NCBI RefSeq assembly: GCF_031432975.1
Contig: NZ_CP133838.1
Coordinates: 4,774,001-4,838,000, forward strand
Length of the DNA: 64,000 bases
Origin: Buttiauxella selenatireducens
GTDB taxonomy: Bacteria; Pseudomonadota; Gammaproteobacteria; Enterobacterales; Enterobacteriaceae
Reading direction: 5' to 3'
Position numbers and translations under genes: made by a program. Within the stretch, counting starts at the first letter, position 1. Each line of letters opens with the position of its first letter. The notes beneath the pieces were generated by a model that did no database searches, was not told the DNA's origin, and saw only the letters and a program-made list of their open reading frames with translations. Below, in pieces: positions 47,016 to 55,683 of this stretch.

Positions 47016-48578
47016 TTATCTCAACAGGCTCGCGGCGAACTCACGTAACCGTTCAGCATTGAGCAGTAATGAAACATAGTGCGGGCTGCCTGCTGGCGGC
47101 GAATCAGCCCAACGTTCCAGCGTATCGGCAAAACGCAGCAGTGTTTCCCGATGCCCGGTGGACGTCTTTAACACCTGGGCGGCATCACCGTAATGTTCGC
47201 TCATTTGCATGTCACTGACAGCGAAAGCAACGCGTGAGAACAGCTGGCCGTACATTTCGGCGTTACGCCAGGCGGCTTCAAGGCGTTCCAGCGTGTCGTT
47301 GGGGCAGGTGATGCGTAGTTCGCGGAGTTGTTGTACCGCAGAGGTTGCAAGAAACTGGGCGCTCTCTTTTTCAAGTCCAATCAACTGGCGTTGATCGGCG
47401 CCGAGTTTAGGGTCGTCTTTTGGAAACAGCGGCTGAAAAGCCTGTACCCAGTTGGCGCTACGAATGTCGGTATGCAGCAGTTGCTGCGCCTGAGCATAGC
47501 TTTCCGGGATTTGGCTTTGGTAGTGCATGCGCCGCCCGAGAAGATTCGGTGTTTTGCATAGCCAGTCGTAACTTGAGGTGTACAAATCGCTAAAACGCTG
47601 GCGGTCCAGCTTGCTGTGGAAACCCAGTTTTTGCTGCTCAATCCAGCGGTCAATGACAGAAGAAGGCGCGGTGTTATTCGCGGCATTTAAGCCGAAAAGA
47701 TTGATGGCATTAGCAGAATCCATCGTCAGACCGTCAGGCAGCCACTGCCAGGCAACGCGTGATGTGATGGTTTCGATGTTGTGGTCAGCGAGGCTGGTCG
47801 CCCAGCTTAAACGCCCCTGGATTTCATCGCCCAGATAACAGGGCAGGATCGTCCAGCCGTAGCCGGTGCCCCAGAGATCGTATTCGATCCATTTTTTACG
47901 CCCGCTGAGCGCCACAATATGCGGGTGGTTAGCAAAACCGGGATGGTAATCCAGTTCCGTGGCTTTTATCGACGCGCGTACATCATCCGGCAGGCCGGAT
48001 AACACGCGAGAAAGTTGTTGGCGCGGCCAACTGGTATCAATGAAATCGCGCAGAATGAGTTTTTTACCCTGAGCCCGTAACAGGCTCCAGACGTGATGCA
48101 GGCTTTGCTGCCAGCCGTCGGTCTGAAACTGCGGGGTGGTCAGGCTCAATATCAAACCGCTGAGGTGCGGTAATAACGGTAATAACCGGGTCAATATCGA
48201 CGAATAAAACTGTTTCCAGAAATCGGGCGTACTGCGCTCATCAAAAGAAAACTCAGGAAATTTACGTCTGATGATGTCATCGGTCGGCGCGGCTTCGCCT
48301 TGTAGCCAAAAGCTGAGGTTATTCTCCTGCAAATAAGCACTGACCTTTTTTAAATATTGCAGGGCGTTTTTTTGCTGGTGAATAAGATTTTCAACGTCGT
48401 GGCGGTAACTCAACGGTGACGGTGTTGCCAGCAGCGAAAGCAACTCCTGCTGATGAAGAATAATGCCGGTAAAACCGTGAACTCTGGCGGCATTGACACA
48501 AGAAACAAACCACGGCCAGTGCCAAATAAACGGGCTGTTTAACTCCATTAATTGATGCGGAACCAGTTTCATACGCAT
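47016..48578 (-). CDS. Glycoside-hydrolase-like protein of unknown specificity
   Basis: 520 residues with no signal peptide. I do not recognise the family with certainty. The first 300 residues look like a TIM barrel (alternating hydrophobic strands: GFTGIILH, HLSGLILSL, KKLILRDFID, IKATELDYHPG, KKWIEYDLWG), followed by a helical C-terminal domain. The order (flow from an arginine-aspartate strand, IKATELDY, then a strand ending before GDEIQGRL) recalls GH67 alpha-glucuronidases, but key residues cannot be assigned. It is divergent, 80 bp, from a Gfo/Idh/MocA oxidoreductase, a pairing common in breakdown of uronic or amino-sugar derivatives. Function beyond carbohydrate metabolism is a guess. 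Confidence 0.6.
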   Translation of the reverse strand: MRMKLVPHQLMELNSPFIWHWPWFVSCVNAARVHGFTGIILHQQELLSLLATPSPLSYRHDVENLIHQQKNALQYLKKVSAYLQENNLSFWLQGEAAPTDDIIRRKFPEFSFDERSTPDFWKQFYSSILTRLLPLLPHLSGLILSLTTPQFQTDGWQQSLHHVWSLLRAQGKKLILRDFIDTSWPRQQLSRVLSGLPDDVRASIKATELDYHPGFANHPHIVALSGRKKWIEYDLWGTGYGWTILPCYLGDEIQGRLSWATSLADHNIETITSRVAWQWLPDGLTMDSANAINLFGLNAANNTAPSSVIDRWIEQQKLGFHSKLDRQRFSDLYTSSYDWLCKTPNLLGRRMHYQSQIPESYAQAQQLLHTDIRSANWVQAFQPLFPKDDPKLGADQRQLIGLEKESAQFLATSAVQQLRELRITCPNDTLERLEAAWRNAEMYGQLFSRVAFAVSDMQMSEHYGDAAQVLKTSTGHRETLLRFADTLERWADSPPAGSPHYVSLLLNAERLREFAASLLR

Positions 48579-48658
48579 TACCGGAAATAAAGCCAGGTTG
48601 GAATTGTAGGGTGGATAAACGTCAGCGTCATCTACCCCTTATTGAATATGAGGATATT

Positions 48659-49954
48659 ATGAAAAAATATGCGTTGGTGGGAACCGGTGGCCGAGCGGGC
48701 TTATATATCGAAGCGATCGGTGGAAAATGGAAAGACAATGCGCAGTTAGTCGCGTTTTGCGACACCAATCAGACGCGCATGAATTACGCCAATAAGCTGC
48801 TGACCAACACAGGCGCGGCGCAGGCGTCCACCTGGAAAGCTGCGGATTTCGAAACCATGATCCGCGAAACGCGCCCGGATATTGTCATTGTCACCACCAT
48901 GGACCGAACGCATGACGATTACATCGTGCGAGCGCTACACGCTGGTTGCGATGTGATTACCGAAAAACCGATGACCATTGATGAGCAGCGCGCCCTGCGC
49001 ATTCTGGATGCCATCGAACAGACTGGCCGGGAAGTGCGCGTCGCATTTAATTATCGTTATGCGCCGCACCACAGCAAAATCCGTGAACTGCTGATGGATG
49101 AAACCATTGGTGAAGTGTTCTCGGTGCATTTCGAATGGTTACTCAACACCGAACATGGTGCGGATTATTTCCGTCGCTGGCACCGCGAAAAACGTAACAG
49201 CGGCGGCCTGCTGGTGCATAAATCCACCCATCACTTTGACCTGATGAACTTCTGGCTGGGCAGTTATCCGGAACGGGTATATGCGGAAGGCGGACTGCGT
49301 TTTTACGGCAAAGAGAATGCAGAAAAGCGCGGTGTTTCGCAGTTTTATCCACGAGCCCATGGTTTTGCTGCGGCCAAAGATGACCCGTTTGCGCTACACA
49401 TGGAGGACAATGCGCAGCTCAAGGCGCTGTATCTGGAAGCGGAACATGAAGACAATTATTTCCGCGACCAGAGCGTATTCAGCGACGGGATTAACATCGA
49501 AGACACCCTGTCGGTGATGGTTAAATACCAAAACCAGGTGCAGATGACCTATTCACTGAACGCATATTTGCCGTGGGAAGGGTTGAACGTGGTGTTCAAC
49601 GGCAGTCGCGGGCGGCTTGAGATGAAACTGGTGGAGATGTCTTACGTCAATGCTGGCGGCGAACGTGAAAATGAAGGCAGTCTGGAAAGCTGTGACATCA
49701 CCGTGTTCCCCATGTTTTCAGCACCTTACAAAGCCGATTTCAGTATTGGCGCGGGTGGACACGGCGGTGGCGATAACGCGATGCTGGCCGACTTATTCGG
49801 CGAACCGGGTCACGACCCACTCAAACGTGCCGCCGATCACCATGATGGGGCGATGTCGATCCTGACCGGTATTGCCGGGAATATTTCGATGCAACAACAG
49901 CGCCCGGTTTGTTTTAAAGAGTTTGAGCTGGTTTCACGGCTAAAAAGTAAGTAA
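48659..49954 (+). CDS. Gfo/Idh/MocA-family oxidoreductase
   Basis: 431 residues. Rossmann N-terminus ALVGTGGRAG (about 4-13) and the family ITEKPMTIDEQRA near residue 100 identify it. The catalytic-region HKSTHHFDLMNFWLG (about 187-201) carries the usual histidines. Such enzymes oxidise, reduce or epimerise sugars or cyclitols with NAD(P). The start at 48659 follows GAGGATATT; an in-frame ATG 16 codons earlier is less plausible. Divergent from the glycosidase-like gene and probably part of the same small pathway. Confidence 0.88.
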   Translation: MKKYALVGTGGRAGLYIEAIGGKWKDNAQLVAFCDTNQTRMNYANKLLTNTGAAQASTWKAADFETMIRETRPDIVIVTTMDRTHDDYIVRALHAGCDVITEKPMTIDEQRALRILDAIEQTGREVRVAFNYRYAPHHSKIRELLMDETIGEVFSVHFEWLLNTEHGADYFRRWHREKRNSGGLLVHKSTHHFDLMNFWLGSYPERVYAEGGLRFYGKENAEKRGVSQFYPRAHGFAAAKDDPFALHMEDNAQLKALYLEAEHEDNYFRDQSVFSDGINIEDTLSVMVKYQNQVQMTYSLNAYLPWEGLNVVFNGSRGRLEMKLVEMSYVNAGGERENEGSLESCDITVFPMFSAPYKADFSIGAGGHGGGDNAMLADLFGEPGHDPLKRAADHHDGAMSILTGIAGNISMQQQRPVCFKEFELVSRLKSK

Positions 49955-49967
49955 GCACTTACTGGGT

Positions 49968-49998
49968 GATGTCGGGTAGTGCTTCACTGCCCGACATC
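49968..49998. repeat. REP-like palindrome, left copy
   Basis: GATGTCGGGTAGTGCTTCACTGCCCGACATC: stem GATGTCGGG/CCCGACATC with an internal AGTG-cttc-CACT stem. An almost identical copy is at 51076-51102, on the other side of the CHAP/lipoprotein pair. Confidence 0.8.
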
Positions 49999-50195
49999 AC
50001 ATTCACGATTAAAGCTATAATCATCAAGAATAATATCGCTAAATATCAACTAGTTAAAAACCTATCTTACGTTCATCCACATTACCCATGCATCAACAGT
50101 TTCCATACTTTTTATCTATGGCACCTTATGCAATAAAACCATTTCAAATCAGTGGTTTATTTGTGGTTTTCACAATATCAAAAAAGGAAATCACG

Positions 50196-50564
50196 ATGGG
50201 ATGTAACAGAAATGCGGCTGTAGATCACGCCAGAGGGCACGCAAACGCCAGCTCTCATGGTCGTTGTGCTGAATACACCAGAGAAGCGATCAATGCAGGC
50301 GGAGTCGAAATTGGCCACACCAATTCAGCTAAAGACTATGGAGTATTGTTGGAGAACGCAGGTTTTAGAGCTATAGGCAAAGGAGAAAATTTACTCGCTG
50401 GAGATGTTGTCGTCATTCAACCCTATCCAGGCGGAAACCGGAACGGGCATATGGCGATTTTTGATGGCACCACCTGGTACTCTGATTTTCGCCAGCGTGA
50501 TATGTGGGCAGGGCCTGGCTATCGCAGTTCTCATCCTTCGTATGTTATCTACAGGAAAAATTAA
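50196..50564 (+). CDS. CHAP/NlpC-P60-like peptidoglycan amidase, possible T6SS effector
   Basis: 122 residues without a signal peptide. A cysteine-protease-like pair is visible: Cys24 in SHGRCAEYTREA and His85 in RNGHMAIFDG, with an aspartate-rich tail (YSDFRQRDMW) supplying a possible third residue. The fold resembles small CHAP amidases used by type VI secretion to cut peptidoglycan in rival cells. The start at 50196 follows AAAGGAAA; an earlier in-frame ATG at 50088 adds 36 residues not typical of the family. The stop overlaps the next gene (TAATG). No secretion genes are nearby, so the role is inferred. Confidence 0.72.
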   Translation: MGCNRNAAVDHARGHANASSHGRCAEYTREAINAGGVEIGHTNSAKDYGVLLENAGFRAIGKGENLLAGDVVVIQPYPGGNRNGHMAIFDGTTWYSDFRQRDMWAGPGYRSSHPSYVIYRKN

Positions 50565-51067
50565 TGCGTGCATTATTGCTGGTATCACTCCTGCTAATGG
50601 GTTGCACCACTCGCGCACAGACGCCCAAAGCAACCGTCCGCGATTTTTATCATTTTTACTTAACGGATTTTGTCTCTGACGGTAACGAGAACCCGCTGAC
50701 TTCCGCCAAAATGCAGCAGTACGTCGCGAAAGAAACGCTGACAAGGCTTAAAGCCATTCAGGATATCGAAGAGCAAGAGATCGTAGAGGCGGACTATTTC
50801 ACTTACTGCCAGGATTATGCTGCCGAATGGATACCCGCTCTTGAAGTCGGAACCGCCAGAGACGATGCAGGGGGTAAAGTGCTGGATGTCTGGCTGGGTA
50901 TTGAGGGGGGCAAAAAACTTAAGCTTCGCGACTATCTGCGCCAGGAAGACGGGAATTGGAAAATCTACCGGGTGGTGGATGTTTCGAACGGGTTTGAGCA
51001 AAACATATTTGATGATAAAGCGATTAGTGCGGCCAAAGCCCACGCAGCCACGCTCTCCAAAAACTAG
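50564..51067 (+). CDS. DUF3828-like lipoprotein, possible immunity partner
   Basis: 167-residue lipoprotein: signal MRALLLVSLLLMGC with acylated Cys14. The mature part contains ATVRDFYHFYLTDF and LRDYLRQEDGNWKIYRVVDV, typical of DUF3828/NTF2-like proteins. Translation is coupled to the amidase gene (TAATG). A periplasm-facing lipoprotein directly behind a cytoplasmic amidase is the normal arrangement of an effector and its immunity protein; that reading is inference from position. Confidence 0.7.
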   Translation: MRALLLVSLLLMGCTTRAQTPKATVRDFYHFYLTDFVSDGNENPLTSAKMQQYVAKETLTRLKAIQDIEEQEIVEADYFTYCQDYAAEWIPALEVGTARDDAGGKVLDVWLGIEGGKKLKLRDYLRQEDGNWKIYRVVDVSNGFEQNIFDDKAISAAKAHAATLSKN

Positions 51068-51075
51068 CGATGAAA

Positions 51076-51102
51076 TGTCGGGTAGTGCTTCACTGCCCGA
51101 CA
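51076..51102. repeat. REP-like palindrome, right copy
   Basis: TGTCGGGTAGTGCTTCACTGCCCGACA, 9 nt after the lipoprotein stop. Matches the 49968-49998 copy across 27 bp. Confidence 0.8.
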
Positions 51103-51116
51103 CAATATTCACAGCT

Positions 51117-51245
51117 CATACCCAATGGATTTCGAGTTGTAGGCAGGCGGCAAGAGAAGGAGTCCCGAATCACTTACTTAAGTAAGTGATTCGGGCGAGT
51201 GACCGCAGCCAACGCACATACAGCTTGAAAGACGAAGGGTATATT
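51117..51245. repeat. ERIC element
   Basis: About 128 bp with the ERIC layout: left end TCATACCCAATGGATTTCGAG, central near-perfect palindrome CCCGAATCACTTACT/AGTAAGTGATTCGGG (51165-51194), and right end GCAGCCAACGCACATACAGC then GAAGGGTAT. The segment AAGTAAGTGATTCGGGCGAG corresponds to the ERIC2 core. It abuts the 3' end of the lrgB-like gene. Confidence 0.85.
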
Positions 51246-51933
51246 AGAACATCAACCAACTCACAACGGGTGCCAGCACCACCAAAACGACGCCGGAAAA
51301 CATCATCACCAAACTGGCAACCACGCCTTCCTGCGGACCCAGCTCGTAAGAACGCGCAGTGCCCGCGCCGTGAGAAGCGGCACCGAAGCCAGCCCCTTTT
51401 GCCATCCCTTCACGAATCGCAAGACGCAAAAACAGCACATCACCGACCGCCATTCCAAATACGCCGGTCACTACCACAAACAGCGCCACGAGTTCAGGTT
51501 GCCCGCCGAGAGGTTTTGCCGCCGCCAGAGCAAAAGGTGTGGTAATCGAGCGCACCGCAAGGCTGCGCTGGATTTCATCCGACAAAGTAAATAACCGTGC
51601 CAGCCAGACCGAACTGGTCACCGCCACAACCGTTGCGGTGATAACGCCTGCGGTGAGTGACATCCAGTGACGTTTTATCACCTTGAGATTGTCATAAACC
51701 GGTACAGCAAATGCGATTGTCGCCGGGCCAAGTAGCCACAGCAGCCAGTGCGCTTCACCCATGTAGCTTTGATAGGAGATATGGCCAAAAATGAGCATTG
51801 CCACCAGCAGTAATGGGGTCAAAACCAGCGGCATTAACGGCAGTTTGCGAAAGCGGCGATAGAGTTTTTTATTGGCAAAATAGAGCCCGAGAGTGATCAC
51901 CAGGCACAGAATACTCAACTGGAAATTATTCAC
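51244..51933 (-). CDS. LrgB/CidB-family membrane protein
   Basis: 229 residues with about seven helices, LrgB family (YohK in E. coli). Landmarks: LWLLGPATIAFAVPVYDN, SITTPFALAAAKPLGG and GFGAASHGAGTARSYE. It begins with GTG overlapping the LrgA-like stop (GTGA). LrgAB/CidAB pairs are linked to pyruvate or other small-acid transport and, in Gram-positive bacteria, murein hydrolase control; the substrate here is unknown. Confidence 0.9.
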   Translation of the reverse strand: MNNFQLSILCLVITLGLYFANKKLYRRFRKLPLMPLVLTPLLLVAMLIFGHISYQSYMGEAHWLLWLLGPATIAFAVPVYDNLKVIKRHWMSLTAGVITATVVAVTSSVWLARLFTLSDEIQRSLAVRSITTPFALAAAKPLGGQPELVALFVVVTGVFGMAVGDVLFLRLAIREGMAKGAGFGAASHGAGTARSYELGPQEGVVASLVMMFSGVVLVVLAPVVSWLMF

Positions 51934-52352
51934 AGCTTAGCCTGTCTGCGCGCTTCTCGCGCCAGTTCAAAACGGTAGACCTTATCCACCACCAGCGCGG
52001 TTGCACCGAGCACCAGCGTAGTGCTGATAGCAATGACCAGGAAAATGCGCCAGCCATCAACCATCAGCAGTTCAGCGTAATTCACCACCGCGACCACCGC
52101 AGGCACAAAGAACAGCAACATTTCAGCCAGTAACCAGCGAGAGCCTGCACGCACCCATTTCAGCGGCACCACACGGCAAACGATCAGCGCCAACAGCAGC
52201 AACATCCCGACCAGGTTTGCAGGCAGCGGCAAATGCCACCATTCCACTAACTGCTGAGCAAAAACAAACAATCCCGCGTATAGAGCAACTTGTACTGGCA
52301 CTTGCATACGGCGAAAAATAACCGGCGTAAATCCACGTATCGCCACATACAT
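51930..52352 (-). CDS. LrgA/CidA-family membrane protein
   Basis: 140 residues with four helices, LrgA family, including LPLPANLVGMLLLLALI and EMLLFFVPAVVAVVNY. The start at 52352 is preferred: GGAG lies 10 nt upstream and family members begin here; the longest frame (from 52463) would overlap the divergent LysR gene start and lacks a ribosome site. Translationally coupled to the lrgB-like gene. Confidence 0.82.
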   Translation of the reverse strand: MYVAIRGFTPVIFRRMQVPVQVALYAGLFVFAQQLVEWWHLPLPANLVGMLLLLALIVCRVVPLKWVRAGSRWLLAEMLLFFVPAVVAVVNYAELLMVDGWRIFLVIAISTTLVLGATALVVDKVYRFELAREARRQAKL

Positions 52353-52455
52353 GAGAGTGGCACTCCAAAAAAATATGAGGAGGCGATTATAGTTAGCCAA
52401 CGTCATTGAAAGAAATGAATTAAAATCATCAGAGGTATAGTCAACGGGAATAGTT

Positions 52456-53343
52456 ATGGACATCAGGACACTGCGTTATTTTGTTGAGGTGGTTCGCCAG
52501 CAAAGTTTTACCCGCGCTGCCCAGAAGATGTTCGTCACTCAGCCGACCATCAGCAAAATGCTGCGCAATCTCGAAGATGAACTCGGCTGCACGCTGCTGA
52601 TTCGTGATGGACGAAAACTCTTACTGACGGATACCGGTGAGGTGGTTTACCAACACGGTTTGGCTATTTTGGCGGAATTTCGCCAGTTGGAAGCCGAATT
52701 GGGTGACATTAACCATCTCAACAAAGGCGTGCTGCGCCTCGGCATTCCTCCTATGGTCGGCATGTTAATGGCGGGGCCCATTAGCCTGTATCGCCAGCGT
52801 TACCCGGGCGTCGAGCTGAAAATTTCTGAATTTGGCGGTTTGACGGTGCAACAGGCGGTGCTTAATGGCGAGCTGGATTTAGCCATGACCGCCCTTCCGG
52901 TAGAAGACGAGCATACGTTCTGCACGTTGCCCTTGGTCCAGAATCCGCTCTGCGTTTTGGTACCGCGTTCAGGCCCGTGGACGACACGCGAAAGTATCGA
53001 CCCTGGCGAACTGGCCGCTCATCCGTTACTCATCTACAACGAAGATTTCGCATTAAGCCGCCAGTTAATTCAGCTGTTTCAGGAGCATGGATTTACACCA
53101 CGTATTGCGGTGCGCAGCGGGCAGTGGGATTTCCTCGCCGCCATGGTGCAGGCCGGTGTCGGGATTGCGATTTTGCCAGAGACTATTTGCCAGCGGCTTG
53201 ATAAAAACACGCTGATGTGGCTGCCGTTAAACAGCGATTTGACGTGGCAACTGGCGATGATTTGGCGCGAAGGTGTTTATATTTCGCATAGCGCTCAGGC
53301 GTGGATTTCATGCTGTAAGGAGTTTTGGCCGGAGCATCCGTAG
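52456..53343 (+). CDS. LysR-family regulator of the LrgAB pair
   Basis: 295 residues: N-terminal helix-turn-helix (about 1-60; FTRAAQKMFVTQPTISKML) and a periplasmic-binding-like effector domain. Its divergent position, 103 bp from lrgA-lrgB, is the CidR arrangement, so it probably activates the pair in response to an acid metabolite. The 3' end is followed within 5 nt by the large palindromic array. Confidence 0.9.
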   Translation: MDIRTLRYFVEVVRQQSFTRAAQKMFVTQPTISKMLRNLEDELGCTLLIRDGRKLLLTDTGEVVYQHGLAILAEFRQLEAELGDINHLNKGVLRLGIPPMVGMLMAGPISLYRQRYPGVELKISEFGGLTVQQAVLNGELDLAMTALPVEDEHTFCTLPLVQNPLCVLVPRSGPWTTRESIDPGELAAHPLLIYNEDFALSRQLIQLFQEHGFTPRIAVRSGQWDFLAAMVQAGVGIAILPETICQRLDKNTLMWLPLNSDLTWQLAMIWREGVYISHSAQAWISCCKEFWPEHP

Positions 53344-53347
53344 GATG

Positions 53348-53872
53348 CCCTCACCCCAACCCTCTCCCACAGGAGAGGGAGAAAACCGTCCCCAATGATT
53401 TTGCCGAGCTGTCCCTTCTCCCTCAGGAGAGGGAGAAAACCGTCCCCAATTATTTCGCCGAGCTGTCCCTTTTCCCACAGGAGAGGGAGAAAACCGTCCC
53501 CAACTATTTCGCCGAGCTGTCCCTGCTCACTCAGGAGAGGGAGAAAACCGTCCCCAACTATTTCGCCGAGCTGTCCCTTCTCCCTCAGGAGAGGGAGAAA
53601 CCGCCCCAACTATTTCGCCGAGCTGTCCCTTTTCCCACAGGAGAGGGAGAAAACCGTCCCCAATTATTTCGCCGAGCTGTCCCTTCGCCCACAGGAGAGG
53701 GAGAAAACCGCCTCAACTATTTCGCCGAGCTGTCCCTTCTCCCTCAGGAGAGGGAGAAAACCGTCCCAACTATTTTGCCGAGCAATCCCTTCGCCCACAG
53801 GAGAGGGAGAAACCGCCCCAACTATTTCGCCGAGCTGTCCCTTCTCCCTCAGGGAGAAGGTTAGGATGAGGG
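53348..53872. repeat. Long palindromic GGAGAGGG tandem array
   Basis: 525 bp filling the whole space between convergent LysR and yjcE. It opens CCCTCACCCCAACCCTCTCCC and closes with AGGGAGAAGGTTAGGATGAGGG, a slightly decayed inverted end. Between are nine units of 51-54 bp, each GGAGAGGGAGAAAACCGTCC then CCAA(T/C)TATTTCGCCGAGC and TGTCCCTTCTCCC(T/A)CA. Units vary by single changes and small deletions (units 5, 7, 8 and 9 are 1-3 bp shorter). Because 54 is divisible by three, long but meaningless open frames run through it on both strands. Confidence 0.95.
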
Positions 53873-53884
53873 TTGTTTTACCGG

Positions 53885-55531
53885 TTACTGCTGTTCGATT
53901 AGCAGCGCTTCGAGCAAATCGAGATCGTGCAGCAGCTTCATCAAAGTGTCATTGCTGATTTTCTGCGTCGCGCGTAAATGGTAAAGCTCTGCACGCTCGG
54001 CACGTAATGCGGCAAGACGGAAACGGCGCTCAAGATTCTCTTCCAGTTCGCTGCTTTCCATGTCATTTCGCCCATCAGCACGACGGCGTAAGTTCCCAAT
54101 CACGCGTGAACTTACCTCTTTGAGCAACTGATCATCGAGGTTCTCATTAACGTCAGATTGCAGGCGTTCTTCCATTTTCTCAATCGCGGTAATCGCGACT
54201 TCTGCCGTTGCCGCGCGGGCAACTCGTTCCTCTTGACGGGCCACCGACTTGTCAGGAACTTCCACATTGCGCAGCAAAATCGGCAACATGATTACCCCGG
54301 TAAACAGCGAGAACAGAATCACGCCTGCCGCGAGGAAGATAAGCTCATAACGCGCCGGGAATGGCGTTCCGTCACCTAACAGCAGCGGAATGGATAACAC
54401 ACCGGCAAGGGTGATAGCCCCGCGCACACCAGCAAACGAGGCAATGCCCAACTCGCGCATAGTGTAAGAGCCGAACTCCAGCGGGCGTTTTTTCATAAAG
54501 CGTAAACTGATGCGTTTCATCGACCACAGCCACAAGAAACGCACGCCAATCAGGGCGAAATAGATAAGCCCGACATCGACAAACAGCATCCACAATTCTA
54601 CGTTCGGATCGGCGTTTGCCGCCGCAATAGACGTCTTCATGATGCCGGGTAATTGCAGGCCTAACAGCAAGAACACCATGCCGTTAAACACAAACTCGAG
54701 CATTGCCCAGACGCTGTTTGCACGCAGGCGCATTGCCAGCGGTGCGCTGCGCAACACGCCAGAACGGGTGATGGTCATCCCTGCGGCAACCGCCGCCAGA
54801 ATACCGGAAACGCCGATGTGTTCCGCAATCAGGTAAGACGCGAATGGCAGCAGCAACAGCAGCAGGATTTGTGTGGCGGGTTCGTCACCGCTCCAGCGAC
54901 TCATCAGACGTAACGATTTGCCGTACAGCCAGCTCACGGCTATCCCCGCCAGCAGGCCGCCAATTGCCACTTTAAAGAACTCAAATGTTGCCCCGCCGAC
55001 ACTAAACACCATCGTACCCACGGCAACCGCCACGGCCATTTTCAACGAAACCAGGCCGGAAGCGTCGTTCATTAGCGCTTCGCCCTGCAAAATCCCCATG
55101 ATTTTCTTCGGAATTCGCCCTTCTCCGACGATACCCGAAAGCGCCACGGCATCTGTCGGCGAGAGCACCGCCGCCAGCGCAAATGCAGGAATTAACGGGA
55201 TCCCCGGCACCACAGCATAAATCAGGAAGCCAATACCGACGACGGTGACCAGCACCAGAACCAGCGCAAGGCCGATGATTTCGCGCCCATGATGGAGAAA
55301 TTCGTTTGTCGGGGTTTTCCAGCCATCGGCAAACAGCAACGGTGGAATAAACAGCACCAGAAACAGTTCCGGGTTGAAATCGACATGCAAACCGAAGTGC
55401 GGCCAGGCGAGCACCGCACCTATCGCTATCTGCATTAACGGGAGCGGGATCTGGAATGGCAGCATACGTGTCGCAACCCCAGACAAAGAGACCACAAGGG
55501 TCATGATGAGAATAGTAAAGAAGATTTCCAT
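53885..55531 (-). CDS. yjcE: Na+/H+ antiporter YjcE (CPA1)
   Basis: 548 residues (E. coli 549). About 12 helices, with the CPA1 ion-site region LSPTDAVALSGI near residue 130 and LMNDASGLVSLKMA near 157, then a charged cytoplasmic tail of about 150 residues. In E. coli, yjcE sits in the same place between actP and ghxP. Confidence 0.94.
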   Translation of the reverse strand: MEIFFTILIMTLVVSLSGVATRMLPFQIPLPLMQIAIGAVLAWPHFGLHVDFNPELFLVLFIPPLLFADGWKTPTNEFLHHGREIIGLALVLVLVTVVGIGFLIYAVVPGIPLIPAFALAAVLSPTDAVALSGIVGEGRIPKKIMGILQGEALMNDASGLVSLKMAVAVAVGTMVFSVGGATFEFFKVAIGGLLAGIAVSWLYGKSLRLMSRWSGDEPATQILLLLLLPFASYLIAEHIGVSGILAAVAAGMTITRSGVLRSAPLAMRLRANSVWAMLEFVFNGMVFLLLGLQLPGIMKTSIAAANADPNVELWMLFVDVGLIYFALIGVRFLWLWSMKRISLRFMKKRPLEFGSYTMRELGIASFAGVRGAITLAGVLSIPLLLGDGTPFPARYELIFLAAGVILFSLFTGVIMLPILLRNVEVPDKSVARQEERVARAATAEVAITAIEKMEERLQSDVNENLDDQLLKEVSSRVIGNLRRRADGRNDMESSELEENLERRFRLAALRAERAELYHLRATQKISNDTLMKLLHDLDLLEALLIEQQ

Positions 55532-55683
55532 GCTTTCCTTAGTCGCGGTGTTTTGTGAAACCCTTTTTGCAGGATGTTGTTCTTATCATAAAACAACTTT
55601 ATACACCGGAAGGAAACAGGAAAAGACTTGAAAGGGAGAAACATGCGGACCACAGAGTGCAGTCCGCAGAGTTTAAAACCAGA

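Noticed and set aside
52353-52463. Longer N-terminus of the LrgA-like protein
   Set aside because: Would overlap the LysR start and has no ribosome site; family members begin near the chosen start.
53348-53872. Possible CRISPR array
   Set aside because: There are no unique spacers; the whole unit, including the linker, repeats, and no cas genes are near.
53295-53958. Three long open frames on both strands through the 53.4-kb repeats
   Set aside because: They exist only because the 54-bp unit is divisible by three; they have no ribosome sites and consist of the repeat translated.
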